Shown: positions 39,993 to 49,688, numbered from the stretch's first letter. The stretch: DNA of 64,000 nucleotides from Bryobacteraceae bacterium (GCA_019752335.1 JAIEMJ010000040.1:1-64000), one strand, 5' to 3'. The notes: a model not told the origin generated them from the sequence alone. Numbers and translations are program-made.

Positions 39993-41690
39993 GTGAAAGG
40001 CGGCGATTCGCACGGTGGTCACGCCTGGCACGGCGTGCATCCCGTCAAGCGGCTGCTGAATTGGATGCAGGCCGAACGGCGGGACCTCTGGGTAGCCGTG
40101 ATCTACTCCATCGCCGTTGGGCTGCTGTCGCTGGTGGTGCCGATCGCTACCCAGGCCCTGGTGAACACGATCGCCTTCGGCATGCTGATGACGCCGCTCG
40201 TGGTGCTCGTCGTGATCGTGCTGGCGGCGCTGATCCTGTCGGGTGTCCTTTATGTCATGCGGCTGTACGTAGTGGAAGTGCTGCAGCGGCGCGTTTTCGT
40301 GCGCATCTCCACCGACGTCGTGTACCGCTTGCTGCGCGTCCGCATGGACGGCTTCGACAAGGGCTACGGCCCCGAACTGGTGAATCGCTTCTTTGAAGTC
40401 GTCACCGTGCAGAAGGCCGGGGCCACGCTGATCGTCGATGGCCTGAATCTCTTCATCCAAACGGCCGTGGGCCTGGCGGTGATGGCGGCCTACGACCCCT
40501 TGCTGCTCGTCTTTGACATCGTTCTCGTGGTGGCCGTGGTGGTGATCCTGGTGCCGCTGAGCGGCGGAGCCCTGGAGACGGCCGTGAAGGAAAGCAAGGC
40601 GAAGTATGCCATGGCGGCGTGGCTGGAAGAACTTGCGCGCCATCCCACCACCTTCAAAAGCGCGGGCGGACAAGCCTATGCCGTCAGCCAGGCCGACGCC
40701 CTGGCGACGGGCTATCTGAAGTACCGCGCCTTGCACTTCCGCGTGCTCCTGCGGCAGACCATCGGCGCGGTGGGCTTGCAAGCCATCGGCACCGCGGCGC
40801 TCCTGGGAGCGGGCGGCTACCTGGTGATTCAACAACGCCTGACCATTGGCCAGTTAGTAGCCGCCGAACTGATTGTGGCCGTCGTCCTTTCGGGCATCGC
40901 CAAGCTAGGCAAGCAACTCGAGAACTTCTACGACTTACTCGCCGCGGTGGACAAGCTGGGCTACTTTACTGACCTGCCGCTGGAGAAGTCCGGCCCCGAG
41001 AAGATGCTGGCTGCGGTGGGCGGCGCTTCGCTCGAACTGAAAGACGTCAACTTCGCGCACGAAGCCTATCCGCGCCCCATCCTCATCGGAGCGAATTGGC
41101 ACATTGAAGCGGGCGCACGGGTTGGCCTGATGGCGGCCAGCGGCATGGGCAAGAGCACCGCGCTCGATGTCGTTTACGGACTGCGTCCGCCGCAAAGCGG
41201 CGTCATTGAATTCGACGGCCGCGATACGCGCGACCTCCGTCTGGAAGACCTGCGCGGCCAGATCGCGCTGGTGCGGCAGCCGGAAGTATTTCAGGGCACC
41301 ATCGTGGAGAACGTCCGCCTGGGCGACCCACACATGACGCTCGATGAAGTCCGCGCGGCTTTGCGCATGGCTGGCCTGCTCGAAGACGTCCAGGCCTTAC
41401 CGGACGGCATTCAAACAGAACTGGTCACCACGGGTTTGCCGCTCTCCCAGGGGCAAGTAATTCGCTTGATGCTGGCTCGCGCCGTGGCCAGCCGTCCGCG
41501 GCTGTTGATTCTCGACGAAATCCTCGATCCGATTGACGACTTCGCTGAATGCGCGCGTCTCGTGGACCGGCTGTTCGACCGCGCGAATCCCTGGACACTG
41601 ATCGTGGTCTCGCAACGCGCCGATGTTCTCGACCGTTGCGACGCCCGCTACGTCCTTAAACAAGGCACCATCGAAAGGGCTAAGCCATGA
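39993..41690 (+). CDS. Type I secretion-type ABC exporter with altered nucleotide-binding motifs
   Basis: A 565-residue fused membrane/ATPase half-transporter, GTG start. No C39 peptidase domain; a His/Gly-rich start (GGDSHGGHAWHG) leads into an ABC-membrane domain with about six helices (to residue 310). In the ATPase part Walker A is AASGMGKST (about 380-388), the Q-loop is present (ALVRQPEVFQGT), Walker B LLILDE is intact (about 503-508). The signature is LSQGQ instead of LSGGQ, and the switch histidine is replaced by Gln (VVSQRADVL, about 540). Followed by HlyD- and TolC-type genes with 4-base overlaps. Confidence 0.88.
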   Translation: MKGGDSHGGHAWHGVHPVKRLLNWMQAERRDLWVAVIYSIAVGLLSLVVPIATQALVNTIAFGMLMTPLVVLVVIVLAALILSGVLYVMRLYVVEVLQRRVFVRISTDVVYRLLRVRMDGFDKGYGPELVNRFFEVVTVQKAGATLIVDGLNLFIQTAVGLAVMAAYDPLLLVFDIVLVVAVVVILVPLSGGALETAVKESKAKYAMAAWLEELARHPTTFKSAGGQAYAVSQADALATGYLKYRALHFRVLLRQTIGAVGLQAIGTAALLGAGGYLVIQQRLTIGQLVAAELIVAVVLSGIAKLGKQLENFYDLLAAVDKLGYFTDLPLEKSGPEKMLAAVGGASLELKDVNFAHEAYPRPILIGANWHIEAGARVGLMAASGMGKSTALDVVYGLRPPQSGVIEFDGRDTRDLRLEDLRGQIALVRQPEVFQGTIVENVRLGDPHMTLDEVRAALRMAGLLEDVQALPDGIQTELVTTGLPLSQGQVIRLMLARAVASRPRLLILDEILDPIDDFAECARLVDRLFDRANPWTLIVVSQRADVLDRCDARYVLKQGTIERAKP

Positions 41691-43009
41691 ACGACACGCT
41701 CGACCTCGTCGGGGCCAGTGAGCCCCTTCCCGCTCTGAAACTTGTCGGCTCCACGCGCTTCGCGCGCTGGCTCGCCACCTGGTTATTCGTCCTGATTCTG
41801 CTCTTCGTCGCCGCCCTGGGCTTCGCCCCCTGGGTGCAGACTGTCGTCGGCAGCGGCCGCGTTATCGCACTCAACCCGGTGGACCGCAGCCAGACCATCG
41901 ACGCTCCCGTCGAAGGCCGTATCCGCCGTTGGGCCGTGGTGGAAGGCACAAAGGTGAAGACCGGCGATCTTGTCGCCGAAATCATGGATAACGATCCCGA
42001 GGTCCTCCTGCGCCGCAACGAGGAACTCACCGCGGTGAATCAGCGTTTGGAACAAGCCAAACTGCGCGTCACGTCGCTCGAAAGCAGCCTGCGCCAACTG
42101 GACCTCACCCGCCGCAATGAGTTGCTGGCCAACTCAAGCCGCATCGACATGGCCAAGGCCACCGGTACGGCCGCCGAGCAGCAAATCCGCGCCGGCGAGG
42201 CCGATCTGCTCGCGGCGCAGCAGAATCTCGAACGCCGCAAGCTCAGCGTGGAGCGCGGCCTGTCGTCGATTCGCGATCTCGAAGTGGGCCAGCAAGCCTA
42301 CCAGACCGCCGCCGCCAACCTCGACCGTTTCCGCGCCAATCTCACCGCCAACCGCAACGACGTACTCGCCCGGCAAGCCGACCAGGACCGCATCGAGACC
42401 GCCTATCAGCGCCAGATCAACGACGCGCAAGCGGCACTTGCCGCCGCGCGCGGCGACGTGCAGAACTTCACCGCGGAAATGAAGCGTATGCAAATCACCG
42501 TGGCGCGCCAGAGCACGCAGACCGTTACCGCGCCGCGCGACGGCACTATCTTTCGCCTGCTGGCGCAACCCGGCAGCGAGTTGCTCAAGTCCGGTGACCC
42601 GGTGGCGATCCTGATTCCGGATTCGGCCGTGCTTACCGTCGAACTCCACCTGGACGGCCGCGACACGCCCCTCGTTCATAAAGGCGACAAGGTCCGCCTG
42701 GAGTTCGAAGGCTGGCCCAGCGTCCAGTTCACCGGCTGGCCCAGCGTCGCCATCGGCACGTTCGGCGGCCGCGTCTTCCTGGTGGACCAGACCGACGACG
42801 GCAAAGGCAAGTTCCGCATCCTCGTCGAGCCTGACCCGAAAGATATGGCGTGGCCCAATAAAACCTACCTGCGGCAAGGCGTCCGCGCCAACGGTTGGGT
42901 GCTCTTGCGTGAAGTCCGGCTGGGCTGGGAACTCTGGCGACAGTTCAACGGCTTCCCACCCACCATCGCCGACAAAGAACCCGGTAGCGATAAGGGGGGC
43001 AAGAAGTGA
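41687..43009 (+). CDS. HlyD-type membrane-fusion protein of a type I secretion system
   Basis: A 440-residue adaptor. One membrane anchor (residues 30-50, WLATWLFVLILLFVAALGFA) is followed by a lipoyl half (TIDAPVEGRIRRWAVVEGTK), a long coiled-coil hairpin (about 100-270, repeated Leu/Arg/Gln heptads) and the second lipoyl and barrel parts (TVTAPRDGTIFRLLAQPGSE, VHKGDKVRLEFEGWPSVQF). It overlaps the ABC gene (ATGA) and the TolC gene (GTGA), so the three parts of a trans-envelope exporter are coupled. Confidence 0.9.
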   Translation: MNDTLDLVGASEPLPALKLVGSTRFARWLATWLFVLILLFVAALGFAPWVQTVVGSGRVIALNPVDRSQTIDAPVEGRIRRWAVVEGTKVKTGDLVAEIMDNDPEVLLRRNEELTAVNQRLEQAKLRVTSLESSLRQLDLTRRNELLANSSRIDMAKATGTAAEQQIRAGEADLLAAQQNLERRKLSVERGLSSIRDLEVGQQAYQTAAANLDRFRANLTANRNDVLARQADQDRIETAYQRQINDAQAALAAARGDVQNFTAEMKRMQITVARQSTQTVTAPRDGTIFRLLAQPGSELLKSGDPVAILIPDSAVLTVELHLDGRDTPLVHKGDKVRLEFEGWPSVQFTGWPSVAIGTFGGRVFLVDQTDDGKGKFRILVEPDPKDMAWPNKTYLRQGVRANGWVLLREVRLGWELWRQFNGFPPTIADKEPGSDKGGKK

Positions 43010-44439
43010 TCGCATTCCTGCTCCCACTCTTGCTCGCGCAACAAGTCAAGATGCCGCCCGCCGCCGAGATCCGGCCGCTAATCACCAACGAGCCGGACCG
43101 TGAGCATCTGACGCTCCAGGCCGTGCTCGACAGCGTGGAAAAGCATTATCCGCCGCTGCGGGTTGCCTTGCTCGAACAGCCCATCGCCGAAGCCGATTAC
43201 CTCGCCGCCCAAGGCCGCTTCGACCTCGTGCTCCGCAGCTTCTTCGATACGAACAACCTTGGCTTCTACGATTCGCGCCGCTTCGATGTATCCGTCGAGC
43301 AGCCCACCACGCTCTGGGGTACGTCGTTTTTCTCGGGTTATCAGGTGAGCGGCGGCTCCTTCCCCAGCTACGACGGCAAGTTCCAGACCAACGGCCTCGG
43401 CGAGTACCGCGCCGGCATGCGCATGCCGCTCTTCCGGGATCGCGCCGTAGACGGACGCCGCGCCGACCTGCGCAAAGCCGACCTCAACCGCCGCCTTGCC
43501 GACCTCACCGTCCAGCAGCAACGCCTCGTCATTCTGCAAGCCGCCACCGCCCGCTACTGGAATTGGGTCGCCGCCGGACGCCGCTTCGCTGTTGCCCAAG
43601 CCATCCTCGACATCGCCGTCCAGCGCGAGAAGATCCTCGAAACCGCCGTCGAATTGGGCCAGTTGCCGCGCTTCGAAGTCCTCGACAACAAACGCATCAT
43701 TGAGCAGCGGCGCTCCCAGTTCGTCGCCGCCCGCCGGGGCGTGGAGCAAACCGCCTTCGACCTGTCGCTCTTCTACCGCGATGCGCAAGGCCAGCCCCGC
43801 GTTGCGCTGGTGGACCAACTGCCACCCGCCTTCCCCCGCCCGTCCAACATCGACGAACAACAACTCGAGCGCGACATCGCCCAAGCGCTCGACCGCCGTC
43901 CTGAACTCGCCCGCCTCTCCACCCAGCAGGATCAGGTCCGCGTCGATCAGCGTTTGGCGGAGAACCGCCGCCTGCCCGGACTCGACTTTATCCTCAGCTA
44001 CGACCGTGAACTCGGCGCCCGCCGCGTCCCCCGCGGCCCCAACGAACTGCGGGCCGGCGTCGTCTTCGAACTGCCCGTCCAGCGCCGCACCGCCACCGGC
44101 CAAGCTGTGGCCGCCCGCACGCGCATCAACCAGATTGACCAGCGCCTGCAATTCCAGCGCGAGCAGGTGGCCGTCGAAGTCCGCGACGCCGTCTCCGCCG
44201 TCCGCGCCGCCTATGAGGGCACCAACGTCCTGGAGGCCGAGGTCCGCGCGACGCGCGAGGTGGAAGACGCCGAACGCACGCGCTATGACCTGGGCGAAAG
44301 CACGCTGTTCGTCCTGAATCAGCGCGAACTTCAGACGGCCGACGCCCAAGTCCGCGAAGTCTCCGCCCTCGCCGACTATTACCGCGCCCTCGCCCTGTAC
44401 GAACTAGCGGTCGCCCAAGCGCTGCGCCCGCGGCCGTAG
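43006..44439 (+). CDS. TolC-family outer-membrane channel
   Basis: A 477-residue outer-membrane efflux protein. GTG start and a short signal peptide (MIAFLLPLLLAQQ). Two outer-membrane-efflux repeats are recognisable: the first around residues 60-220 (ADYLAAQGRFDLVLRSFFDT), the second around 270-470 (ERDIAQALDRRPELARLSTQ, RYDLGESTLFVLNQRELQTA). The helices are Gln/Arg/Ala-rich, as expected for the tunnel. It completes the exporter; the substrate is not encoded in the operon, though large secreted repeat proteins lie downstream. Confidence 0.9.
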   Translation: MIAFLLPLLLAQQVKMPPAAEIRPLITNEPDREHLTLQAVLDSVEKHYPPLRVALLEQPIAEADYLAAQGRFDLVLRSFFDTNNLGFYDSRRFDVSVEQPTTLWGTSFFSGYQVSGGSFPSYDGKFQTNGLGEYRAGMRMPLFRDRAVDGRRADLRKADLNRRLADLTVQQQRLVILQAATARYWNWVAAGRRFAVAQAILDIAVQREKILETAVELGQLPRFEVLDNKRIIEQRRSQFVAARRGVEQTAFDLSLFYRDAQGQPRVALVDQLPPAFPRPSNIDEQQLERDIAQALDRRPELARLSTQQDQVRVDQRLAENRRLPGLDFILSYDRELGARRVPRGPNELRAGVVFELPVQRRTATGQAVAARTRINQIDQRLQFQREQVAVEVRDAVSAVRAAYEGTNVLEAEVRATREVEDAERTRYDLGESTLFVLNQRELQTADAQVREVSALADYYRALALYELAVAQALRPRP

Positions 44440-44496
44440 TCATCTGCGCAAGCCCCCCCAGCTACGCACGTCTGCGGGGCGCGCGATTCCGGAGAG

Positions 44497-44598
44497 CCCA
44501 CCGCGTTAAGCGGTGGGGCAACGGAGTCAGAATATGCTTGTTTTGCTGGGGTTTTCGTGGGAAAGTGGCAGAACGTGCCCCGCCGCTTACGCGGCGGG
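44497..44598. repeat. Two related GC-rich hairpins after the secretion operon
   Basis: CCCACCGC (44497-44504) pairs with GCGGTGGG (44510-44517) around GTTAA; 62 bases later CCCGCCGC (44579-44586) pairs with GCGGCGGG (44591-44598) around TTAC, followed by CTTTCC. The stems differ by one base pair type and look like two members of a REP-like repeat family. They lie between convergent genes and may act as bidirectional terminators. Confidence 0.55.
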
Positions 44599-44630
44599 CT
44601 TTCCGGCTTTCGCTCCAATTGGGGACCCAG

Positions 44631-46603
44631 CTAAAGCCGGCCACCACCCAAGCCACCCAACCGGCAACTCCGGCAGACCCCAAAACCGCTCCCGTTCGAG
44701 TTGATAAAGCTACAAAGCTGCTGCAACCGGGCCAGTTCGCCAATGTCGGCGCCGGCCCCGCCCAGGCTCAGAGTGCCCCGCAGGAAGGGCGTCTCCACGA
44801 CCGTGTTCGGCGCCTTGATCGTCGTACCCCAGGCCAACAGGCCCGGCGCCAGATTGCCCAGGCTCAACGCCGTTGCCGACCCCGTGCAACTGTTGTTCAC
44901 CGGCACCGTCGCCAGCAGCTTGACTACCAGAGAGGTGGGTGACGCGGGAGTGAGCGTGTTGCTTACCAGGTCGCGTTGCGCGGACAACGACACCAGCCCA
45001 TTCGGCGTCACCGGACAGGAGCAGCAGGACACCATCTGTTCGTCCGGTGAGAAGGCGTAGACATTGACGCAAATCGCGCCCGTCGTCGCCGCGGTGGTGC
45101 CGGCCGCGAGTCCCGCGCCGCTGGCTCCCGTGTTGGTCAGGTTGATCACGGAGTCGCCCAGGTTCACATTCGCCACATAGCGAATCTGGTAGGCGTCGGA
45201 GACCACGAAGTTAGCGATCACGCCACCCGCCGCGTTGACGTTGAGCGTCTGGGTGAAGGGGAGTCCGGTGAGCAACCCGGTGAAGCCGGCGAAGCTGAAG
45301 CCTGGGTTCGCGGTCGCGGTCACCGGAACCAGGGCACCCTGATCAAACAGCACCGTGCCGGCTGGATTGATGACGCCGCCCCCCGGCGGGTTGACGCCAA
45401 AGGTCACCTGCACGACATTGAGGTTGGTCAGTTGAAAGTTGGCCGGACCGATGGCGCCGACTCTTGCCTCAACGGTGTAGGCGCCAGGGATGAGATTGGC
45501 GGTAAACACAGCCGACCTCGCGATACCGTCATTGCCGGTGACCGCCGTGTTCACTCCGGCCTCGAAGGTACCGCTGGCGCCGCCGCCCGGCGCCGTAAAG
45601 GTGACGGTAATGTTGGGGACCGGATTGCCGTTTTGATCCTTCACCAACGCCTGCAAGCGCTGCGCAAAGGCCGTACCCACCCGCGTTGACTGCGCCCCGC
45701 CGCCGGAGAGTTCGATGCTGCCGCCACCGATGATGAGCGTCGCCCGGGCATTCAAGGCGAAGGACCCAGTCGGATTGAAGGTGCCGGGGATGAGTTGAGT
45801 GTGGGCGATGCTGACACTGTTGTCGGAGTACGAACTCGCGGTGTTGACCACGGTACCGGGGGTGTTACCGGCGGTGACGCTTACCGTAAACTCGCACACG
45901 CCCGGCAGGAAGGTGCCGGGCCGAGTGGGATCTTCCGTGGCGCCCGGCACCCTGCCACCCCACAGGTTGATCCGGCGGCTGCCCGGCTCCGCCCGAATCG
46001 TCGGCGAGCCAGGGCAAGTGGACGTGATGACGCTCGGGGAAGACACTAAGAGGCCGGCCGGCAGAACATCGGCAACCTCTAAGCCTCGCGCCGTCCAGCC
46101 GGGTGTTCCTTCTTCCACCCGCAGCGTCAGCGTGGTCGATAGGCCGGGGGCCAGTACCGGCGTGCCAAACGTCTTGGTCATCGTGCGCCGAATCTCGCAT
46201 TGCCCGAACGCCGGAGTGGCCTGACCGTTGACGACCTGGCACTGCTGGTAGACGCCGTTTACGATACAGCCCAAGTCCTGCAAGGCACACACGGCTGCCC
46301 GCCTTGCGGCACGCAAATGTTGCGCTGGCAGGGGTTGTTGGAGGCCGCACACTGCCTGGGCGTGTTTACGCACCGGACGAGACGTTCACCCGTAACTTGG
46401 TCAGTTCCGTCGGGAACGCATTGCGAAAGAAAGCAAGGGTCGTCGGTTCGGCAGCTGATCGCCCGGGTGTTGCATATCCCGGCGTCGCAAGACACCACAT
46501 TGCATGCGTTATCGTTCTGTACACAGTCTGCGGCAGTTTGGCATTGCTGCGCAGCGCAGAAGGTCGAAAAAAGGAGTGCGGACAGGAGGAGGCGGCGCAG
46601 CAT
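44631..46603 (-). pseudogene. Secreted Cys-rich protein with Ig-like domains, frame broken near 46275
   Basis: The first frame (46603-46259) starts with a signal peptide (MLRRLLLSALLFSTFCAAQ) and a disulfide-rich domain with many CxxDxxC-like spacings (CQTAADCVQNDNACNVVSCD). It ends GGQPCVPC-RTWAVS. The next frame, open to 44631, resumes as QDLGCIVNGVYQQCQVVNGQ, so one base is missing in TTGCAGG (TTGCCAGG would restore it). It continues with a DUF11-like domain (LSTTLTLRVEEGTPGW), a big-1/Ig-like domain (ALVKDQNGNPVPNITVTF) and further beta domains. The restored protein has about 657 residues and is presumably secreted. No enzyme motif seen. Confidence 0.75.
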
Positions 46604-47007
46604 AGCCGCAGTCTGCCATCCTTAACGTTTTCGTTCAAGATCCAGAACCCTCAGTATTATTGGTACATTCGGGGAGAGAGTCCGTGGGACGCGGGACGTA
46701 GCGATCAGGACCAGCCACGCAAATCACAGCAATCTTGGTCTATCTGGTCAATCACTTAGCCAAAAATCCTTGCTTTCGCCTGCTATCCTCAAGGCATCAG
46801 GACCCCGAGCGGGGCTGCATCAGTTCGTTCGCCAGCCGCCTGGCAAGAGTGAATAGAATCAACGCCTTCCCGGTTCGTTTGGTAGGGCGGGCCCCCTGGC
46901 CCGCCTGGTGTTCCGCGTTCCTAAAAGCCGAATAACGTTAGTCCTATACGTCTCAATTTTCGGCCCACTCGTTTTTGGTACTTGCGGCGCGGCTAGGCCA
47001 AAGGTAC
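46604..47007. other. Divergent intergenic region without a recognisable gene
   Basis: Lies between the starts of two divergent secreted-protein genes. No frame has a start with ribosome-binding site and coding character. GGCGGGCC and GGCCCGCC near 46885-46906 can pair as a stem. Promoters for both genes must lie here, but I cannot place them with confidence. Confidence 0.5.
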
Positions 47008-47023
47008 GATCTCCGCGGAGATC
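47008..47023. promoter_or_regulatory. Perfect 16-bp palindrome before the four-repeat secreted protein
   Basis: GATCTCCGCGGAGATC reads the same on both strands. It lies 25 bases upstream of the start codon and 11 bases before the AGGAAG ribosome-binding site, so it is either an operator or a stem in the 5' leader next to the translation start. Confidence 0.5.
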
Positions 47024-47048
47024 CCAAACCCAACCAGGAAGTATGTTC

Positions 47049-48599
47049 ATGCACAACCGACTCTGGCAGGCGCTCCTGCTTACCACCGTGGCCGCCGCCA
47101 CCCCGCTTTGGGGCCAATGCCCCGCCAACCCCCTTACCGCCCTCAGCGGCACCTGGACCTTCAACGTCCAGACGAACAATGCCGCCGGTGGGCTACCCTT
47201 ATTCCTCGTCGCTGGCCAGTTCACAGCCACGCCCGGAGCGGCCAATAGCCCGGCCGGCGTCCTCGCCATTACGGCCACTTCGGTTTTGGGCAGCTTCCGC
47301 ACGGTCAGTACGACGCGCGAAGAACAGGATGCCGGCCGCTACCAGATCAACGACAACTGCACCGGCGGTACGCTGACCATGAACCTCTCGTCGTTCCCCA
47401 TGCAGTACGACTTCGTCTTCGTCGATGGCGGCCGCTCGCTTTATCTCATCAGCACTTCGCCGGGTCGGTCAGCCACCGGCAGCGCCACGGTAGGAGTCGC
47501 GGGCTGCCCGGCCGGCATCGCCCCCCTCACCCTGCTCTCCGGCTCCTACGCCTTCAACCTCCGCGGCGATGCTGCTTCTGAGCGTAGTGCCTATGCCGCA
47601 TCTGGACGCTTCGAGGCCAACCTCGGTGTTCTCGCGATTACGCAAACCTCCAGCCAGAGCTCTGTCCACCTCGTGACGCGTCTGGAGAGTGGCCCTGGCC
47701 GCTTTCAGGTGAATGCCGATTGCACGGGCGGGACGCTGACGTTCAACCTCGGCTCCCTGCCGCTGCAATTCCAGTTCTATTTCCGGGCCGGCTTTCAGGA
47801 ATTGGACGTGATCAGCACCAGCAACCGCTACATCCTGGGAGTGGTGAGCCGCGCCTCCACCGCCGGCTGCCCGGCGAATCCTCTCTCGCTCCTGAGCGGC
47901 ATCGGCGCTTGGACCTTGAATGCCCAAACCTACATCAATGATTCCGATGATCCCGCTCGCTTCCACATCGCGGGGCGTTTGGTGGCCTCCAATTCCGGCG
48001 CCCTAGCCATCAACGCCACCTCTATACTGATGAGTAACATCAACAGTAATTCCATCCGGCTCGAAGGCGACGCCGGAAGCTTCCAGATCTTTCCGGACTG
48101 CACCGGCGGCACCCTCACCATGAACCTCTCCTCGTTCCCCATGCAGTACGACTTCTGGTTCTACAACAACGGCCGCTCCCTCTACCTGATCAGCAGTCGC
48201 GAAGGCCGCAGCGCCTCCGGCAGTGCTCATGCGGGCGTCACCGGTTGCCCCGCCGGCGTCGATCCGCTCACCCTCGTATCGGGCCTCTACAGCGCCAAGC
48301 TCCAGCGGGTTCCCAACTTCACCACCGAGGCCTACGGCCTCGTCGGACTCCTCACCGCCAGAGCCGGCAGCCTCGGCATCCTCGCGACCTCGACCTTGGG
48401 CCAGGACGGCAGCGTCGCCCGCGTCGAAAGCGACCGCGGCAGCTACCAGGTAGAAGCCGACTGCACCGGCGGCACGCTCACCTTCAACCTGAGCTCCCGC
48501 CCCGCGCAGTACCAGTTCTACTTCCGCGAAAGCTTCCAGACGCTCGACGCCATCAGCACCACCGGCCCCGCCGCCTACGGGCTCCTCAGCCGTTTCTGA
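47049..48599 (+). CDS. Secreted protein built of four tandem repeats
   Basis: A 516-residue exported protein. Start at 47049, 7 bases after AGGAAG (47043 is too close), with signal MHNRLWQALLLTTVAAA. The body is four repeats of 118-130 residues beginning near residues 24, 153, 273 and 399. Each opens with GCPAxxxxLTxLSG and ends with a block DCTGGTLTMNLSSFPMQYDF or the variant DCTGGTLTFNLGSLPLQFQF, followed by LYLIST or LDVIST. Repeats 1 and 3 share the MNLSSFPMQYDF form, repeats 2 and 4 the FNL...QFYFR form, an ABAB order implying duplication of a two-repeat unit. All-beta and probably ligand-binding; no family recognised. Confidence 0.8.
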   Translation: MHNRLWQALLLTTVAAATPLWGQCPANPLTALSGTWTFNVQTNNAAGGLPLFLVAGQFTATPGAANSPAGVLAITATSVLGSFRTVSTTREEQDAGRYQINDNCTGGTLTMNLSSFPMQYDFVFVDGGRSLYLISTSPGRSATGSATVGVAGCPAGIAPLTLLSGSYAFNLRGDAASERSAYAASGRFEANLGVLAITQTSSQSSVHLVTRLESGPGRFQVNADCTGGTLTFNLGSLPLQFQFYFRAGFQELDVISTSNRYILGVVSRASTAGCPANPLSLLSGIGAWTLNAQTYINDSDDPARFHIAGRLVASNSGALAINATSILMSNINSNSIRLEGDAGSFQIFPDCTGGTLTMNLSSFPMQYDFWFYNNGRSLYLISSREGRSASGSAHAGVTGCPAGVDPLTLVSGLYSAKLQRVPNFTTEAYGLVGLLTARAGSLGILATSTLGQDGSVARVESDRGSYQVEADCTGGTLTFNLSSRPAQYQFYFRESFQTLDAISTTGPAAYGLLSRF

Positions 48600-48615
48600 C
48601 CGGCACAGGGCCTGC

Positions 48616-49347
48616 TCATCGCAGCGCTTGGCCGGTTTGGAGGGCAAAAGCCCAGTCGGGACGTCCGTTGACGGCGGCCTGGCGGGCAGCGGCCGAGTGA
48701 TCGTAGGGGACTTGAACGAATTCCGCTTGCCAGTCGCCGGACTGCGGGGTGAGGATCGCATAGCAGGCGTCCGGCGTGCCGCTTTCCATGGCGTGGGGAT
48801 AGGGCTGGTCGTCCGAGTAGGCGGGAAGGCCCACGCTGCCGGGGTTGATGATGAGGCGGCCATCCGCCAGGCGGGCCTCGCCCGGCACATGGGTATGGCC
48901 GCAGAGAATCAGGCGGAATTCGGCGGCGACGGTGCGAGCCTGCTGTTCAATCCACCCGGGCGCCGCGGGCCGCTCCACCTGATGCAGGAAGTAGGTGAGG
49001 TCGCTGGTAGGGGTACCGTGGCAGAGCCAGGCTCCGTGGGCGGCGCGAGCGGGTGGCAGAGTCGCGAGCCAAGCCAGTTGTGCGCCGGAGAGCCGGGGAA
49101 AGGTGTAGGCGTCCGAAGGGCCCATCTGCTCGGGGGACAGGGTTAGCAGTTGCCGTTCATGGTTGCCCGCGACGGTGGGCAGATTCAAAGGCTCCAGGCG
49201 CGCGGCGGTTTCCGCGGGCCAAAGGGGGCCGGAGAGCAGGTCGCCGAGGTTGACGATGTGCGCGATGCCGCGCCTGGCGAGGTCGGCCAGCACGGCGTCG
49301 AGCGCGGGTAGGTTGCCGTGGACGTCGGCGATGGCGGCGAAGCGCAT
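48616..49347 (-). CDS. Metallophosphatase (YfcE/MJ0936-type phosphodiesterase)
   Basis: A 243-residue calcineurin-like phosphoesterase. Metal ligands appear in order: AAIADVHGN (Asp and His), NLGDLLSG, VAGNHERQL, a middle WLCHGTP and CGHTHVPGEARL. The length and GNHER motif suit the small bacterial phosphodiesterase group. It ends 17 bases from the convergent four-repeat gene. Substrate unknown. Confidence 0.9.
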   Translation of the reverse strand: MRFAAIADVHGNLPALDAVLADLARRGIAHIVNLGDLLSGPLWPAETAARLEPLNLPTVAGNHERQLLTLSPEQMGPSDAYTFPRLSGAQLAWLATLPPARAAHGAWLCHGTPTSDLTYFLHQVERPAAPGWIEQQARTVAAEFRLILCGHTHVPGEARLADGRLIINPGSVGLPAYSDDQPYPHAMESGTPDACYAILTPQSGDWQAEFVQVPYDHSAAARQAAVNGRPDWAFALQTGQALR

Positions 49348-49352
49348 GCCCG

Positions 49353-49688
49353 CTACAGGCGCGTCCCCTTTACCTCGCCCTTCACCCCACCGGCCGTAAA
49401 GGTGCCTTCCAGCTTGTCGCCTTTGACCACGACTTTGACGGTGTACGTGCCTTCCTCGGTAGGAACCTCGAAAGTGAGCTTGTCGCCATCGACGGCCAAG
49501 CCTTTAAGGCGGATTTCCTCTTCATCGGTGAGGATGACGCCGCTCCAACTGCCCCAGTCCTCCCGGAGGACCAGGGTGACTTTGTGCTTGTTGCCGTCGT
49601 TCGATTCCGCGCGGATTTCCCACTTACCGGCCAGTTCGGCGGCGTAGGCAAGAAGAGAGAAGAGAGTGGTGAGTGCCAGTAGCTTCAT
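49353..49688 (-). CDS. Small secreted beta-rich protein
   Basis: A 111-residue protein with signal peptide MKLLALTTLFSLLAYA and a lipocalin-like beta pattern: ELAGKWEIRAESNDGNKHKV, VLREDWGSWSGVIL, and a lysine-rich tail EGTFTAGGVKGEVKGTRL. Alternating charged and hydrophobic residues suggest one small beta-barrel or sandwich. It lies 5 bases upstream of the phosphoesterase gene on the same strand and is likely co-transcribed. No known activity. Confidence 0.75.
   Translation of the reverse strand: MKLLALTTLFSLLAYAAELAGKWEIRAESNDGNKHKVTLVLREDWGSWSGVILTDEEEIRLKGLAVDGDKLTFEVPTEEGTYTVKVVVKGDKLEGTFTAGGVKGEVKGTRL

Noticed and set aside
39906-40835. 309-codon minus-strand open frame
   Set aside because: Low-complexity His/Gln/Asp translation antisense to the ABC exporter.
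43078-44349. 423-codon minus-strand open frame
   Set aside because: Antisense to the TolC-type gene; produced by GC-rich third-position bias.
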